Both the position numbers and the translations under genes were made by a program. The notes under the pieces are model-generated. The model was given only the letters and a program-made list of their open reading frames with translations, ran no database searches and had not been told where the DNA came from. A DNA stretch of 64,000 nt from Cycas panzhihuaensis (Eukaryota; Cycadophyta). Location of the stretch: NCBI GenBank assembly GCA_023213395.1, contig CM041465.1, positions 224,881,741 through 224,945,740 on the forward strand. Reading direction: 5' to 3'. Each line of letters opens with the position of its first letter. Positions within the stretch are counted from its first letter, which is position 1. Shown here piece after piece: positions 20,387 to 32,167 of the stretch.

Positions 20387-22341
20387 AGCAAATGGTATTA
20401 ACACTTGCCCCAATCAAGTATGACCTTTTAAGCCCAAAGAAGGAAGAAAAACCAAAAATAAATGAGGAATATAAAGACGCCCTAAGGAAAGAGGAAAATA
20501 CACCTATGGAGGATACCCCAAAGGACCTAAGTGATAACAAGAAGAAGGCGTAGAAACGTTCCTCAGCATATTGGGAGAATAAATTGACAAGGCAACTTTT
20601 TGAGGATTCGTCAGACAGGGGTTCTGAGCAATCATATATAGTAGTCACACCATTGACAGTACAAGTGCCAAGTGTGCCGGAGCCTATACACCTAAAGACA
20701 CCCTTCAGGAATCCCCTATTTGGAAGGGATAGCATTGCAGTAAGCACTCCACATACACCACCTAAAGTGAAGGGTGGAGAAGAAGAAGTAGAATCCTTTG
20801 AGGAAGTAAGAGGAGAAGAATCACCATTGGGTGGGACACCAGTGCAGTCACCCAGAGTGGACGACTTCAGGGATTTTGGCAAATTGATCTTCAATGACAC
20901 CTCAGATGCAGCAGAGCATGTATATTTGTTCCAAAACTTGATCGATGTAAAGAAAATCACGGATGAAGATGAAATAAAAGCAAGATTTGCTTGCACACTG
21001 AGTGGAGTACCATTGGCATGGTACAAAGAGTTGAATAAGAAGGAAACATAGGCCAATGTAAAGAAGTCCTTGGGGGAAAGGTTTCAGAAGTTCTGAAGCA
21101 ACGAAGCTGTGGAAATAGCCCTAAAGGAAATAAAGTAGAGGTCGGGCGAATCAGTACTAATTTACATTAATCGTATGAAAATCATTGCTACCAATATGAT
21201 CAATGAGACAGTGACAGATCACAACATGAAGAATTATTTTGTCAGAGGATTAAACAAAAAGTTAAGGTCTATGATGCATGCACATCCATTGAAATCATTC
21301 AAAAATGCCCAGGAGCTAGCACTAGATTTTGAAGCAAAGATGGATGCCCAGGCCGGAGGGCACGATCCCCTTCTACTAAGATTACAAGAAGAAATAAGGG
21401 AAATAAAGCAAAACCAACATAACCGACCCTTTTGTCAGGTGGGAATCTCAGAAGAAGAACCAGAAGTGGAAGCTTTGAGAAAGGAAGTAGCAAGACTGAA
21501 GATGAAAAATAGTAGAGAAGAGGAAGTAGCAAAGAAAAAGAAGGACTGAGAGTTTAAAGTTGAAAAATGGTGCCACATCTGTGAAGAAAGTTCACACACG
21601 ACCAAAGAATGTGAAATTAATCCGAAAAACAGTGCAACGCACCAAAGGGACAAATGGTGCCACATATGTGATATGGATAGTCATAGAACAAAGGATTGTT
21701 TTTACAACCCTTGAGGAAGGTCTTATAGAGGACGGGGTAGGGGAAGAGGAGGCAACCCACCTCAGAATATATACACAACGAGGTGTACGCAAGAATCCTT
21801 GAAGAAGAAGCAACCAATGGGGAGATGTCTGATATGTCTATAGTTTGGACACCGAAAATCGGAATGCCCAACCAAGCAGGAGTATGAACATAAACCGTTC
21901 GTATGCAACAATTGTGGGTCAAACAAGCATAGAACAGAAGATTGCAAAGGGAAAGCAAAGGCAACCAATCTAATGACTATCATACTAGAGAATAGTAAAA
22001 ATGTGAAACTACAAAAGAAGCAAAAAGAGAACACAAATGAAGGGTATCCAAACCCACAAACCAAGATAAACCGATTCAGACAAGCGAAGCAAGTATTAGA
22101 AGAGCTAACCCAGATGGAGGCTATGCTACCAATGGGCAAACCAGAAACTAAACATGTGTACGTAAGAAAAAATAGACAAAAGGAAACAGAGAAAGTACCG
22201 GAAGAACAAAAAATGCAACCTCAAGTGGTACAAATGGAGGAATTATTTAAGGGGTTACCAGCAGAGGATATTCCACAAATGTTGTTGTTGATGGAAAACT
22301 TGGTCAAACAATTACAATTAACGACCCCCTATGTCAAGTAA
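20387..22341 (+). pseudogene. G1 gag, continued: capsid and four zinc knuckles
   Basis: Continues the 9220 frame after C1. Blocks: AYWENKLTRQLFEDSSDRG, FGKLIFNDTSDAAEHVYLFQ, RFACTLSGVPLAWYKEL (capsid), MMHAHPLKSFKNAQELALDF. Four CX2CX4HX4C motifs follow: CHICEESSHTTKEC (about 21570), CHICDMDSHRTKDC (21658), a CLICL-FGHRKSEC with a stop inside (21833) and CNNCGSNKHRTEDC (21905). The C-terminal segment 21973-22341 is charged and helical with GLPAEDIPQMLLLMENLVK. Stops at about 20550, 21050, 21070 and 21547 break the frame. Confidence 0.8.
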
Positions 22342-23445
22342 TAGATTGGATCAAAGGAGGAATACTACAACAACAAGAAATTACCAAGAGTTTAAAGAAA
22401 GTGATGCCATCCTTTGACATGGACCCAATGGTAACAATCACTGTATTGGGAGAAAAATTCTCAAGGGTAATCGTGGATGGAGGAGTTACCGTGAATGTAT
22501 TACCAACCTCGACATGGCGGAAGTTGGGGAGCCCAAAGTTAGAAGCAACAACTTACTCGCTGAAATTAGCGAATGAATTGTTGATACGAGTCGGGGGGAA
22601 ACTTGCCAACATCAAGGTGGATGTGGCAGGAATTGTCGTCAAAATCTATTTCACAATTGTGGAAACAAAGAAGGGTGCAACACCCTATCCAGCCTTATTG
22701 GGGAGACCCTGGTTATACAAAATGCAGTGTCACCAAAGTTGGAGAGACGTAACCTTCACATTATCAGATGGACGAAATGAAGTAGTACTTCCAATGCTGG
22801 GGAAGAACTCAATTGAAGTAATACCAGATGACGGTTCAACCACGACCATTCTGAGTGAAGCAACAACATCTTCATTTGATGAAGGGAATCCATACCGTAC
22901 GGCCGAAGAACCAACCAAGATAATCAATCTCCAAGAGACAAAACCAACTTACTTCAGAGAAATTTACAACTCTTCAGATGATGAGAATGGGATGAAATTT
23001 GTAGACTATTGGTTGCAAGATGCTTGTGAAGTTATTTATCCTTCTTATAGATGTAATATACTATCCAAATATGTAACTGATGACATTAATGATAATTCAA
23101 ATTCTTTTGACTATATGGCAATTAACAGTAGCATAGCAGATAATATGGAAGCTTATAACAACCTGACCCTAGACCAAAACCCCCCTATTATGCGTGTTTA
23201 TTCCATAACTCTATAGTATCTAGTACTAATCCTAACCCCTCCTCTGCGGGTCCTAAGGTAGATTACCTATCCCACCCCCCCCCCCCCCAATTACAACCCA
23301 GGGAAGGAAGCAGTAATCCTTCTTCATCCTCTTTAGAGGTATACCCACCCAGCAATCAATCCCTTACAAGAATTGGTGCCAAATCCAAGGAAATGGAGGA
23401 GGAACCGACGGAAAATACCTCTGGAGATTCAGGTCTAGGTAGTAG
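22342..23445 (+). pseudogene. G1 retropepsin and pre-RT linker
   Basis: At 22401-23216 the open frame has VIVDGGVTVNVLPTSTWRKL (active-site loop, D-G-G), VDVAGIVVKIYFTI (flap region) and PALLGRPWLYKMQ (the LLGRPW block typical of Gypsy proteases). Past residue 120 are VLPMLGKNSIEVIPD and MKFVDYWLQDACE, a linker also present in G2. It stops at 23217. A run of 14 C lies at 23275-23288. C2 is inserted at 23446. Confidence 0.7.
23441..23445 (+). repeat. TSD of C2, left copy (AGTAG)
   Basis: AGTAG before the C2 left LTR; repeated at 31319-31323. Confidence 0.92.
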
Positions 23446-23997
23446 TGTGAAAATGGCCTAATGGCCTTACAATCCCAAGGTTTAAAAGCTAGGTTCACTC
23501 TAGTTCTAGAAAGCAAATAAACTAGACAAAAATGAAACTATAAGATCAAATATGAGCAAGATCAAGCATGAAGAGAAAGAGCAAGAAAATGATACCAAAG
23601 ATGAGGAGTTGGAATTGGTCCAACCTCCAAATGAATAACAGTTTGATTAGCAAATTGGCAGCATAACAATACAGCTCCAACTCTCTATGAGAACAATGAG
23701 GAGAGGTCTCAATATATAGAGTGAAAGGAGAGACCTAAGGCATTGGATGTTTGACAAGTGTCAAACATCCAAGGTACATGCCTTGCATGCAGGACATGTG
23801 TCCTTTTAGGGCTCTCAAGTGAGCAAAAGTGCATGGGGGTCCATTTGACCCTTTAGTGACAATGTTGTGTCACTAGGAAAGAACGTGGGTGTGCACTTTA
23901 TCATTTAAGTGATAAGTCACCCCTAAAGTACAAAAGTACAAATATTACATGAAGAATAAAGTACATAGGCTTAACATGTAAACATAAGGTTTAACAC
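23446..23997 (-). repeat. C2 3' LTR
   Basis: 552 bp, almost identical to 30768-31318; differences are scattered single bases. Confidence 0.95.
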
Positions 23998-24006
23998 CCC
24001 CCCTTA
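23998..24006 (-). other. C2 polypurine tract
   Basis: The minus strand reads TAAGGGGGG-type sequence directly before TGTTAAACC. Confidence 0.7.
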
Positions 24007-25398
24007 CTGTTTACAATGTTAAGTCGAACCCCTAGACCATCTCTAAATTTTATAAATTTTTCTCTACCAAGTGGCTTGGTAAAGATATCTCTTTGTCATT
24101 GTTACATTTGGTCTATCTTTGAAGGTTGATCTCGCCACTTTGCACATGCTCTCTGATGAAGTGATGAAGAACCTCAATATGTTTGATCCTTGCATGAAAG
24201 ACAGGATTTTTGGCCAACTTGAGCACACTTTGATTGTCGCAATAAATCCCGGTGGGATGATCTTGCTTAAGTCCAAACTCCCCAAGAATCTGTCGTGAGC
24301 AGATAGCTTCTAGTACCGATCGCTGACTTTGTACTCTGCTTCGGTGGAAGACAAGGTAACATTGGGTTGCTTCTTGCAACTCCACGAAACAACTGCCGAA
24401 CCAAGGGTAAAACAGTAACCCGAGGTTGATCTCCTGCTATCATGGCAACCTGTGCAATCAAAATCTGAGAACCCTTACAGAGTGAAGTTCTCATCATGTG
24501 CATTCTCAAGGCCATGTTGCAATGTGCCTTTGATGTATTTGAGTATGTGTTTAACTGCATTCCAATGTTTCTGATTGGCTTGAGACATGTATCGAGAACA
24601 AATCCCAACTGCAAATAAAATATCCAGTCGAGTGTTGGTGAGATAAATGAGGCTACCAATCAACTGCCAATAAAGAGTGGGATCTGCAGGTTCAAGTTCC
24701 TCATTAAGAATAAGCTTTGTTCCATTCTCCATGGGTGTAGGCGCTGATTTGCAGTCGTGCATCCTGAACCGTTGCAAAATGTCCCAAGAATATTTGGCTT
24801 GGGAGATGAAGATATAGCCTGGCTATTGCCATACCTCAAAGCCTAAGAAATAATGGAAAAGTCCAAGATATGTCATCTCAAAACTCCTCTTCAAATCATC
24901 CTAGAGAACCTGTATCATCTTAGTGTCATTGCCAGTGATCACTAAGTCATCTACATACAAGACAATGAAGATGGCATGGTCTTTCCCATCTTTGATGTAT
25001 AAGTTAAGATCTGAAGTAGATCGATGAAACCCATGTCTCAAAAAGTAATCATCAATCTTTGAGTACCATGATCTTGGAGCTTGTTTCAAGCCATACAATG
25101 CCTTTTTTAGGCGACAAACTAAATGCTCCTTTCCTTGTACCTTGTAACTGGGAGGTTGCTCCAAGTATACCTCCTCTTGAAGATCGCCATTGAGAAAGGT
25201 GCTCTTCACGTCCATTTGAAAAACTGGCCATTTGCATTAAGCTGTTAAGGCCAAGATGAGTGTGATGGTATTCATGTTAGCCACTGGTGCAAAAGTCTCC
25301 TCGTAGTCTATGCCTTCCTTTTATTTGAATCCTTTTGCCACAAGGCGGGCCTTCTGGCACTTAAGTGTACCATCAGAATGAAATTTGGTCTTGTAGAC
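24007..25398 (-). pseudogene. C2 reverse transcriptase and RNase H
   Basis: MDVKSTFLNGDLQEEVYLEQ (25215 on), YGLKQAPRSWYSKIDDYF and the catalytic [12 protein letters not shown] (YVDD at about 24945-24957). RNase [47 protein letters not shown] (first Asp), then frame-shifted HARIKHIEVLHHFIREH at 24385-24113. Stops at about 25385, 25316, 25236, 24899 and 24476. Three of these are explained by C-to-T or G-to-A changes when compared with F. These would be the cDNA-synthesis domains. Confidence 0.9.
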
Positions 25399-26235
25399 CT
25401 ATTTGCAATTGATTGCCTGTTTGTGTTTAGGCAACTCGACCAAATCCCAAGTACCATTCTTTTCAATAGAATGGATTTCTTCATCCATGGCAGCCTTCCA
25501 ATTTTCATTTTTAGAAGCCTCCTCAAAGGTGGAAGGCTCATCAACACATAGCACTTCAACCATAAGTGTAAAATTGGTTTGTTGCCTATATTTTGATGGA
25601 CGTTTTCCTTCAATAATTTGGCTGTCTTGCACTGTTTGAGTATACCATTTTGGTAACTTTTTGATTGATGCGACTTGAACCTCAAGATCTTCTGGTCTAA
25701 CTGGTCGATCAACAGAAGATGTGCTAGGATCAAGTGGAGCTGATGATGTGGACGGTCCAGCAGGTGCAGATGATGTACATGGAGTTGAAGATTGAGAGGG
25801 AAGGAAGGCCTCGACAATCTTTTTGCCTTTGTCAATGGGGGGTTGCATGGATGTTGTATGCAACTCCTTATGGTCTTCTTTAGCAAAGATTACATCTCTT
25901 GAGAGATGCATTTTCTTTCCAATGGGATCATACAACTTGTAGGCTTTGCTATGAATGGCATAACCTACAAAGATGCACTTTAGACTATGCTTGTCTAATT
26001 TTGTTCTTTGCTGATTGGGGATGTGCATATAAGCAGTGCACCCAAAAGTCCTCAAATGGCTGACAGTTGGCTTTTTGCCAGACCATGCCTCCTCTGGTGT
26101 GATGTCGGTGATTGTTGTTGTTGGACTTCGATTTGCCACATAGGCAGCTGTGTGGAATGCCTTTGCCCAGAAAGCTCGAGTGAGTCCTTTTGCATACATC
26201 ATTGCTTTGGCTTTGTTAGCCAAAGTTCTATTCAT
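25399..26235 (-). pseudogene. C2 integrase C-terminal half and linker
   Basis: An open frame of 278 residues: MNRTLANKAKAMMYAKGLTR and ANRSPTTTITDITPEEAWSG (third catalytic Glu region and after), FGCTAYMHIPNQQRTKLD, then a Ser/Thr/Pro-rich spacer and KLPKWYTQTVQ at the RT start. It follows a frameshift near 26330 that separates it from the 27326-26232 frame. Confidence 0.88.
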
Positions 26236-27400
26236 TCTTTCGAAGACTCCATTTTGTTGAGGAGTGTGAGGAGTAGTAAGCTGTCTCTAAATGCCATTAT
26301 CCTTGCAGAATTGGGTGAATTCGTTTGAAGTAAATTCACTCTATTGTCTGTCCTTAGTGTTTTGATAGATTGGCCAGACTCGTTCTCTACTTCAAGCTTG
26401 AATTCTTTAAACTTTTGAAATGCTTCAGACTTATGCTTGATGAAGTAAACCCAAACTTTATGGGAGAGGTCGTCAATGAAGGAGATGTAGTACAAAGCTC
26501 CTCCAAAGGATGTGGTGGGCATAGGTCCACACAAATCTGAGTGTACCAACTGCAAAGGATATGATGCACGCCAAGCTTTGCCTTTAGGGAAAGGCAAGCG
26601 ATGTTGTGTCCCTATTATGCATGCTTTACAAAGACATTTTGTGCCACATATCTTTGGAAGCCCATGTACCATATTTTTGTTCACCATCTGCTTAAGATTG
26701 TCTAAGCTCAAATGGCCTAGACATTGATGCCAAAGTTGCATCTTGGACAAAGTTTGAGTGACAATGGAACCAGAGTAAGCAGAATCAAGTATTATGTTAT
26801 TAGCATCCAATTTGTAGAGGCCATGATCCTCATATCCAACAGCTACTACCTGGTCATTTTTGTCACTTCTTACACATTTTCCATTCTTGAACAAAATGCT
26901 CATCTGTTGCTTGTCTAATTTGCTAACAGATAGCAAGCTCTTCTCCATGGAAGGTATAAAATAGGCATTGCCATTGGGAAATGAAGAGGAAGGATTGGAA
27001 GGATAATGGAATGGAGCGATTGTGCCTATGCTAAAAATCTTGATAGATTCATTGTTGCTGAAGGTCACTGATTGACCTTTTCCTTCCTTGATGTCGCAAA
27101 GGAGTTCTTCACTCCCAGTCATGTGTTGTGTAGCTCCAGAGTCAATGATCCAAGTTTGATCAACCTTGGATGAATGATAAGCACAAAATAGTTTGTCCTC
27201 ATCTACAAACTGATTGAAGTGGCGTTGATTGCCACCTCTGAAACCCCCCCTTCCTCTTTGACCTCCTCGATAGGCACCTCGATTTGGTCGGGGGTTTACT
27301 CTTGCTATTGTTCTTTGGAATCTCATTGTTGGAATTACTTCGGTAGTCTTCTTTGCATCTCTAACTTTGTTGACATGGCTACTGCTGTTGTTGTCGTGTG
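26232..27400 (-). pseudogene. C2 protease and integrase N-terminal half
   Basis: One 364-residue frame. An Arg/Gly box (RGGQRGRGGFRGG), then WIIDSGATQHMT, an intact Copia protease active site at about residue 54, then FIPSMEKSLLSVSKL. The pre-integrase domain has LWHQCLGHLS...CKACIIGTQ (HHCC zinc site). Catalytic block LQLVHSDLCGP gives the first Asp; KTLRTDN, just before the frameshift, gives the second. The glycine pair after it is altered (NRV instead of NGGEF). Confidence 0.9.
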
Positions 27401-27409
27401 TGTTGTAGA

Positions 27410-28206
27410 TCTGCTTACTTCTTCCTACAATCAGGTGCTATGTGGCCAACTTTGTCACAATAATGACAAACAACATGGGTCTTTGAGGAACCAATGTTCA
27501 TGTTCCCAAACTGCTTTGAAAGTGCAAGTTTGGGATTCTGCTTGGCCTTTGATTTGGCCGTGAATGCGCCTGATGTGGATGGTTCATCATCATTGTCCTT
27601 GGTGTAAATTTGCTCCTCTTGAAGCAACAAACTTTCAAGTTGATTAAATGTCATTCGTTTGAGTGAACCATCTCATGTAGTGGAAGAAATAAAGCGATTG
27701 TAGTCCTTAGGCAAAGCTTTGGCAATTGTTGTAATAAGCTCATCTCTAGTGGCAGGACTACCTAATGTATTTAATTCATTACATACCTCCTTGATGGAGG
27801 AAAGGAAAGCCAACATAGGCTTAACAAATTTTACAGAATACAACTTGGCTTTTACCATCAATATGCGAGCTTCATCTCGCCTTTCATACAAAGAGGACAA
27901 AATGTCCCATGCTTCCTTGGAAGTTTTTGCACATACAATATTTTGATCTACATTAACATCAATAACCATATGTAGGAATGGCAAAGCAATTTCATCTTTG
28001 GCTTTCGAAGCAGCAATTAGAGCATCATCAAGAGGAACAGTTACATCATCATTGATAATAGGTACAGGTCGAGGTATTCTTCCAGAAACATAACCCCAAA
28101 ACTCATTCATTATCAAGAGATTTTGAGTGATCCTTTTCCATTCTTGATAGTTGTCTTGTCCTGTTAATCTAATGGTACATGCATTGAGCATATTAATTGC
28201 AGCCAT
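27410..28206 (-). pseudogene. C2 Gag
   Basis: The start at 28206 reads MAAINMLNACTIRLTGQDNY. The capsid (UBN2 type) includes SKEAWDILSSLYERRDEARI and VKAKLYSVKFVKPMLAFLSS. One stop at about 27675 interrupts, then LESLLLQEEQIYTKDN and a classic knuckle CHYCDKVGHIAPDC at about residues 65-78 of the second part. Length about 264 residues, normal for the family. Confidence 0.9.
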
Positions 28207-30753
28207 GTTAAAGTTGTAAGGCTTGAAGCTAGCAGATAACTTGGAGACTCAAAGCTTTCGTCGCTTAAGTTCCACCTTCTAGCGAAACCAACAGTTCTGA
28301 TCTTACTAGAAGATCTAACAACTGAATGGAATGATGAGGGGTGGAGGACTAGGATAAAGAGTTGCTCCAACCCTGATCTATAGAGGAGATCCAACAGTTG
28401 GCCAAGTTAAATCTAGGACAAGGCAAGTAGGGTTGATCTGCATGGACGTACCATGCTTTCCCTGGGATTCACAGCCCCAATAACACCCTTTTCGAACCTC
28501 CTTTCCCTCAAGCAATCTTAATTGTCGTGCACTGACCGTACGGTCGGTTGGTCCCCTAGGGAATGCACCAAGTTTAAAGTTATTTCAAAGGCAAGGTTTG
28601 AACCTTTTTCGGGCCTCTCCAACAATATTTTAAAGTCACTTTTTAGAGGATTAAAGTGGACTTAGGATTTATTTTATTTGGATGATGTACTTATGAAAAA
28701 GTTCTTGATTAAGCTTACAATGAAAGAGGCTTCAAAAGAAGCAATCTAGTACATCAAATGAATGCTTAAATGTGTTGTTACAATTAGCACTTAATGAAGT
28801 GAGAGTACTATACAAATCCAAGTAAAATATGCTCGAGTACAATAAGTTTTGAAAAAATAAGTACTTGAAAAGATGCTAAGTACTCAATGAAGCAAAGCAA
28901 AACCTTGTGATGAAAGTACAAGTGGGTTCCTTTTAATGCTCAAGAGTGAAGAGAAGAAGATCACTTGCCAAATAAGGACACCAAGCACCAAGTGTTGGGA
29001 CTTTAAAATAGTCTCAACGATCAACAAATGAAGTGATTTTATGAAAAAAAGTGTTCTTGAGCCCCTTTTTTGTAACTAAGGGCAATAGGTCACCATGCAA
29101 GGTGCCTTAAAAAGAGTGTTGAAATAGTGATAAATATCACTTTTACAATGTGCAAACACTTAAAATCACTTCAACTAAGCCAATTAACACTTATACAACA
29201 TTAATTAAGTGTTAAAAAAAGCTTAAAGTGCTAAAGCAAAGGATGAAATAATAATCCTTTTTTGAAACTTTGAGCAACAAGGACACCACGCAGTGAGCCG
29301 TTGAAAGTGCTTTAAAATAAGTATTTTTAATCTTCAAAGAAGAGTTAATGACTTAGTATCAACTTTTAATGAAGTTACTAAGTATCAATGAAGATTTTTA
29401 ACTCCAAAAGCACAAAAAAAAAAGATGTGATTTTTTCCTTAAGAAAAATGTAAGCTAAGGTCACCATGCAAAGTGCCTTGACTAAAAGATAGCTTAATGA
29501 AAGGAAAAAAATCACTTTTTGATGTAAAAAGTCACTAAAACACCTTGATTTAGTCTCTCTCTTATTAAAGTGGAGTCAATAACTGAAAAAAATCACTACA
29601 AAGTATTAAAATAGACTTTAAAAGTGATTTTTAATGACTTAAAAGTGATTTTCGTGATATTAAGAGAGTGACTATGGTTAATGACTTTATCAAAGGATGA
29701 ATATTCCAAGGAATATTCTTAAAAGTATAAACCAAAGTTAGAAATTATAAAGTTTTCTTGAAAACTTTTCAAAAAGGAAAAAATAAAAAATCGAGAAAAA
29801 GAAGAACGGCGGCGCGAGCCGTGCGATTCCGTGATCACGCAGAGCATGATATCTCAACGTAGGATGATCCGATCGACTTCAAACTTTTTGTGGAGGGGCG
29901 CAATAGCAAGACAGAGATTTGTCTCAATTTTGAAGTAATTCTATGGCTTGTACAGAGAATATGAATTGAACACAACTTAAGTGAGGCGCACGGCCAGCCG
30001 TGTAGTTGCGCAGTTGTACGGTAACTTTGGACCAACGTGTGGACTTGTGGGATCCACTGCAGGGTTGTAGAATGGTGCAGGGTTAGTGCAAACTCCAGAT
30101 CTTGGACTGCACTAGTAATTCAAAGTAGAAACAGATCTGCAGCAGCAATTTTGAGCTTCTTCATGGGGTTTGAGGGCTGAAAAATGCCCAGAACTAAATC
30201 ACAACCTGCAAAGAGCCTCAGACTTCAAGTGTTTTCTATCTGAGAGGTAGAAATCAACTGCAAAATAGCTCAGCACCCTGATTCACGAGAAGAACAAGTT
30301 AGAAAATGTAGAATTTAGTGAAAAAATCACAAAAAAACGTGAGTGAACTTGCCCAGATTTGATGAACAACTGATACAAATTAATTGCAAAACAGTTATGA
30401 ACCTCAAAAAATGCTTACAAAATTGATTTGCAATCACAAAGTGATCTAATATCTCAAATCAGCCTCTTATCTCTAAAAAAATAATTTTTCTCGAAGAAAA
30501 AAAAAAAAAAGCACTGTTTTTTGAAAAAATCAGAGTGTTGCACCCTTGATAGAGGTCTAAAAAAAAATTTCAGATCTGAAAGTAGCCTTGCTCCAGCTTT
30601 TAACACTACTCCAGAAGCTTGAACCTGAAGAAAATAGGTCTCAACAAACTTTGGTTCGCCTTCGGAGAGCGAAGGTGGTCACCAAGGGTTTGTAAACCTG
30701 CTTTGAATCTCCTTGAACATAAAAATCAGAACAGAGGGAACTAGTCTCCTCTA
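28207..30753 (-). other. C2 2.5-kb leader with internal repeats
   Basis: No coding domain. It contains related blocks around 28976, 29090, 29280 and 29460 of the form GG(T/A)CACCA(T/C)GCA..GTGCC, each followed by TTAAAA-rich sequence, and many AAGTGATTTTTAATGACTT-like pieces (29580-29700). The same leader is found in F (48222-50557). Possible packaging or translation-control region (inference). Confidence 0.6.
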
Positions 30754-30765
30754 GCTCTGATACCA
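30754..30765 (-). other. C2 primer binding site
   Basis: TGGTATCAGAGC on the minus strand, a perfect initiator-Met site, two bases after the LTR. Confidence 0.92.
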
Positions 30766-30767
30766 AA

Positions 30768-31318
30768 TGTGAAAATGGCCTAATGGCCTTACAATCCCAA
30801 GATCTAGAAGCTAGGTTCACTCTAGTTCTAGAAAGCAAATAAGCTAGACAAAACTGAAACTATAAGATCAAATATGAGCAAGATCAAGCATGAAGAGAAA
30901 GAGCAAGAAAATGATACCAAAGATGAGGAGTTGGAATTGGTCCAACCTCCAAATGAATAACAGTTTGATTAGCAAACTGGTAGCATAACAATACAGCTCC
31001 AACTCTCTATGAGAACAATGAGGAGAGGTCTCAATATATAGAGTGAAAGGAGATACCTAAGGCATTGGATGCTTGACAAGTGTCAAGCATCCAAGGTACA
31101 TGCCTTGCATGTAGGACATGTGTCCTTTTAGGGCTCTCAAGTGAGCAAATGTGCATGGGGGTCCATTTGACCCTTTAGTGACAATGTTGTGTCACTAGGA
31201 AAGAATGTGGGTGTGCACTTTATTATTTAAGTGATAAGTCACCTCTAAAGTACAAAAGTACAAATATTACATGAAAAATAAAGTACATAGGCTTAACATG
31301 TAAACATAAGGTTTAACA
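30768..31318 (-). repeat. C2 5' LTR
   Basis: 551 bp; TATA-like CTATATATTGAG on the minus strand near 31035. Pairs with 23446-23997. Confidence 0.95.
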
Positions 31319-31323
31319 AGTAG

Positions 31324-32167
31324 GGTAACCATCCCTGAAGAGAGAAACACTGAAACTTACATTGGAGATTATGTTAAACCCTTTTATGGAGCTCAACTAT
31401 ATGGAACTATCCATCTAACCCATTGCATAGAATATTGGATAGAGCAAGAGAACTGGGACAAAGTCAGTGGCAGAGGGATTTGATACCCACCTTGCGAGGA
31501 ACGACTTTGGTGTTGATACTTAGCCCAAGAAGCTACCCTCCAGGGATGGAAGAAATTGCAAGTTGCATTTAGAGTATGATTTGACCACCCTAAACAATTA
31601 AACATTCCATTATTGCATGTAGGGAAATGCCCTAACAAACATATTCAAAAATGTAAACAAGAATGGACATCATTAAGCATACCAAAGAAAACATGGTGCA
31701 ATCGTTTTTACCACACCTTAGGACAAGTAGCAAGGGATTGGTTCTTAGGAAGAGAACATAACCTAGATGTAACTTGGGGAAACCTTCAAACATCTTTCAT
31801 AAAAACTTTTTCACATTCGTTGGAAGACAAGGATATTGATAAGGTACTCAAGGGTATTAGGAGATTAAGTATGAATCTAGAACGAGGAGCCTTAACATCA
31901 GTACATAAGGAAAAGGAAGAATCAGAAGACGAAGAGAGAGAGGAAATCCTTAGTTATCCTACGGAGTTCACTGAAATCAATTTTGGGGAAAGGAAAATAG
32001 AAGATACCCCTGCCCATAAAACAGGAGACAAGAAAGATATCGAAACAACCAAGCTGAAGACAACTGGAATTAATTTGGGAAGTAAGGAGGAACCTAAGAC
32101 AATACGAATTGGAGATTACTGGGACGATCAAACGATAGCAAAGGCCCAACAACTATTTGAAGAGTTT
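31324..32167 (+). pseudogene. G1 pre-RT linker and RT N-terminal extension
   Basis: GDYVKPFYGAQLYG near 31365 matches G2. From 31613 an open frame of 185 residues follows, Lys/Glu-rich, with GDYWDDQTIAKAQQLFEEF just before RT. No known domain; the part before 31800 resembles capsid-like sequence (QVARDWFLGREHNLDVTWGN), which could be a second gag-like module (inference). It ends at a TGA at 32168 inside F-x-DVFAW, the usual start of OTA RT. Confidence 0.6.

Larger units (their letters stand above)
23446..31318 (-). mobile_element. C2: Copia element inserted in G1
   Basis: LTRs of 552 and 551 bp, TGTGAAAATGG...GGTTTAACA in plus reading, TSD AGTAG, perfect initiator-Met primer site and a G-rich polypurine tract. 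7.9 kb with a 2.5-kb leader. Same family as F and the solo LTR at 34410-34962. Coding region nearly complete, broken by a handful of stops and frameshifts. Confidence 0.95.

Noticed and set aside
20316-21056. Minus-strand frame of 246 residues
   Set aside because: Antisense shadow of G1 gag; Ser/Phe-rich composition typical of a reversed coding strand.
23275-23288. Run of 14 C, similar run at 39846-39859
   Set aside because: Simple homopolymer; may be slippage or assembly-sensitive, no functional support.
25308-25886. Second minus-strand frame overlapping C2 integrase
   Set aside because: Alternate phase of the integrase-RT linker; the other frame has the domain motifs.
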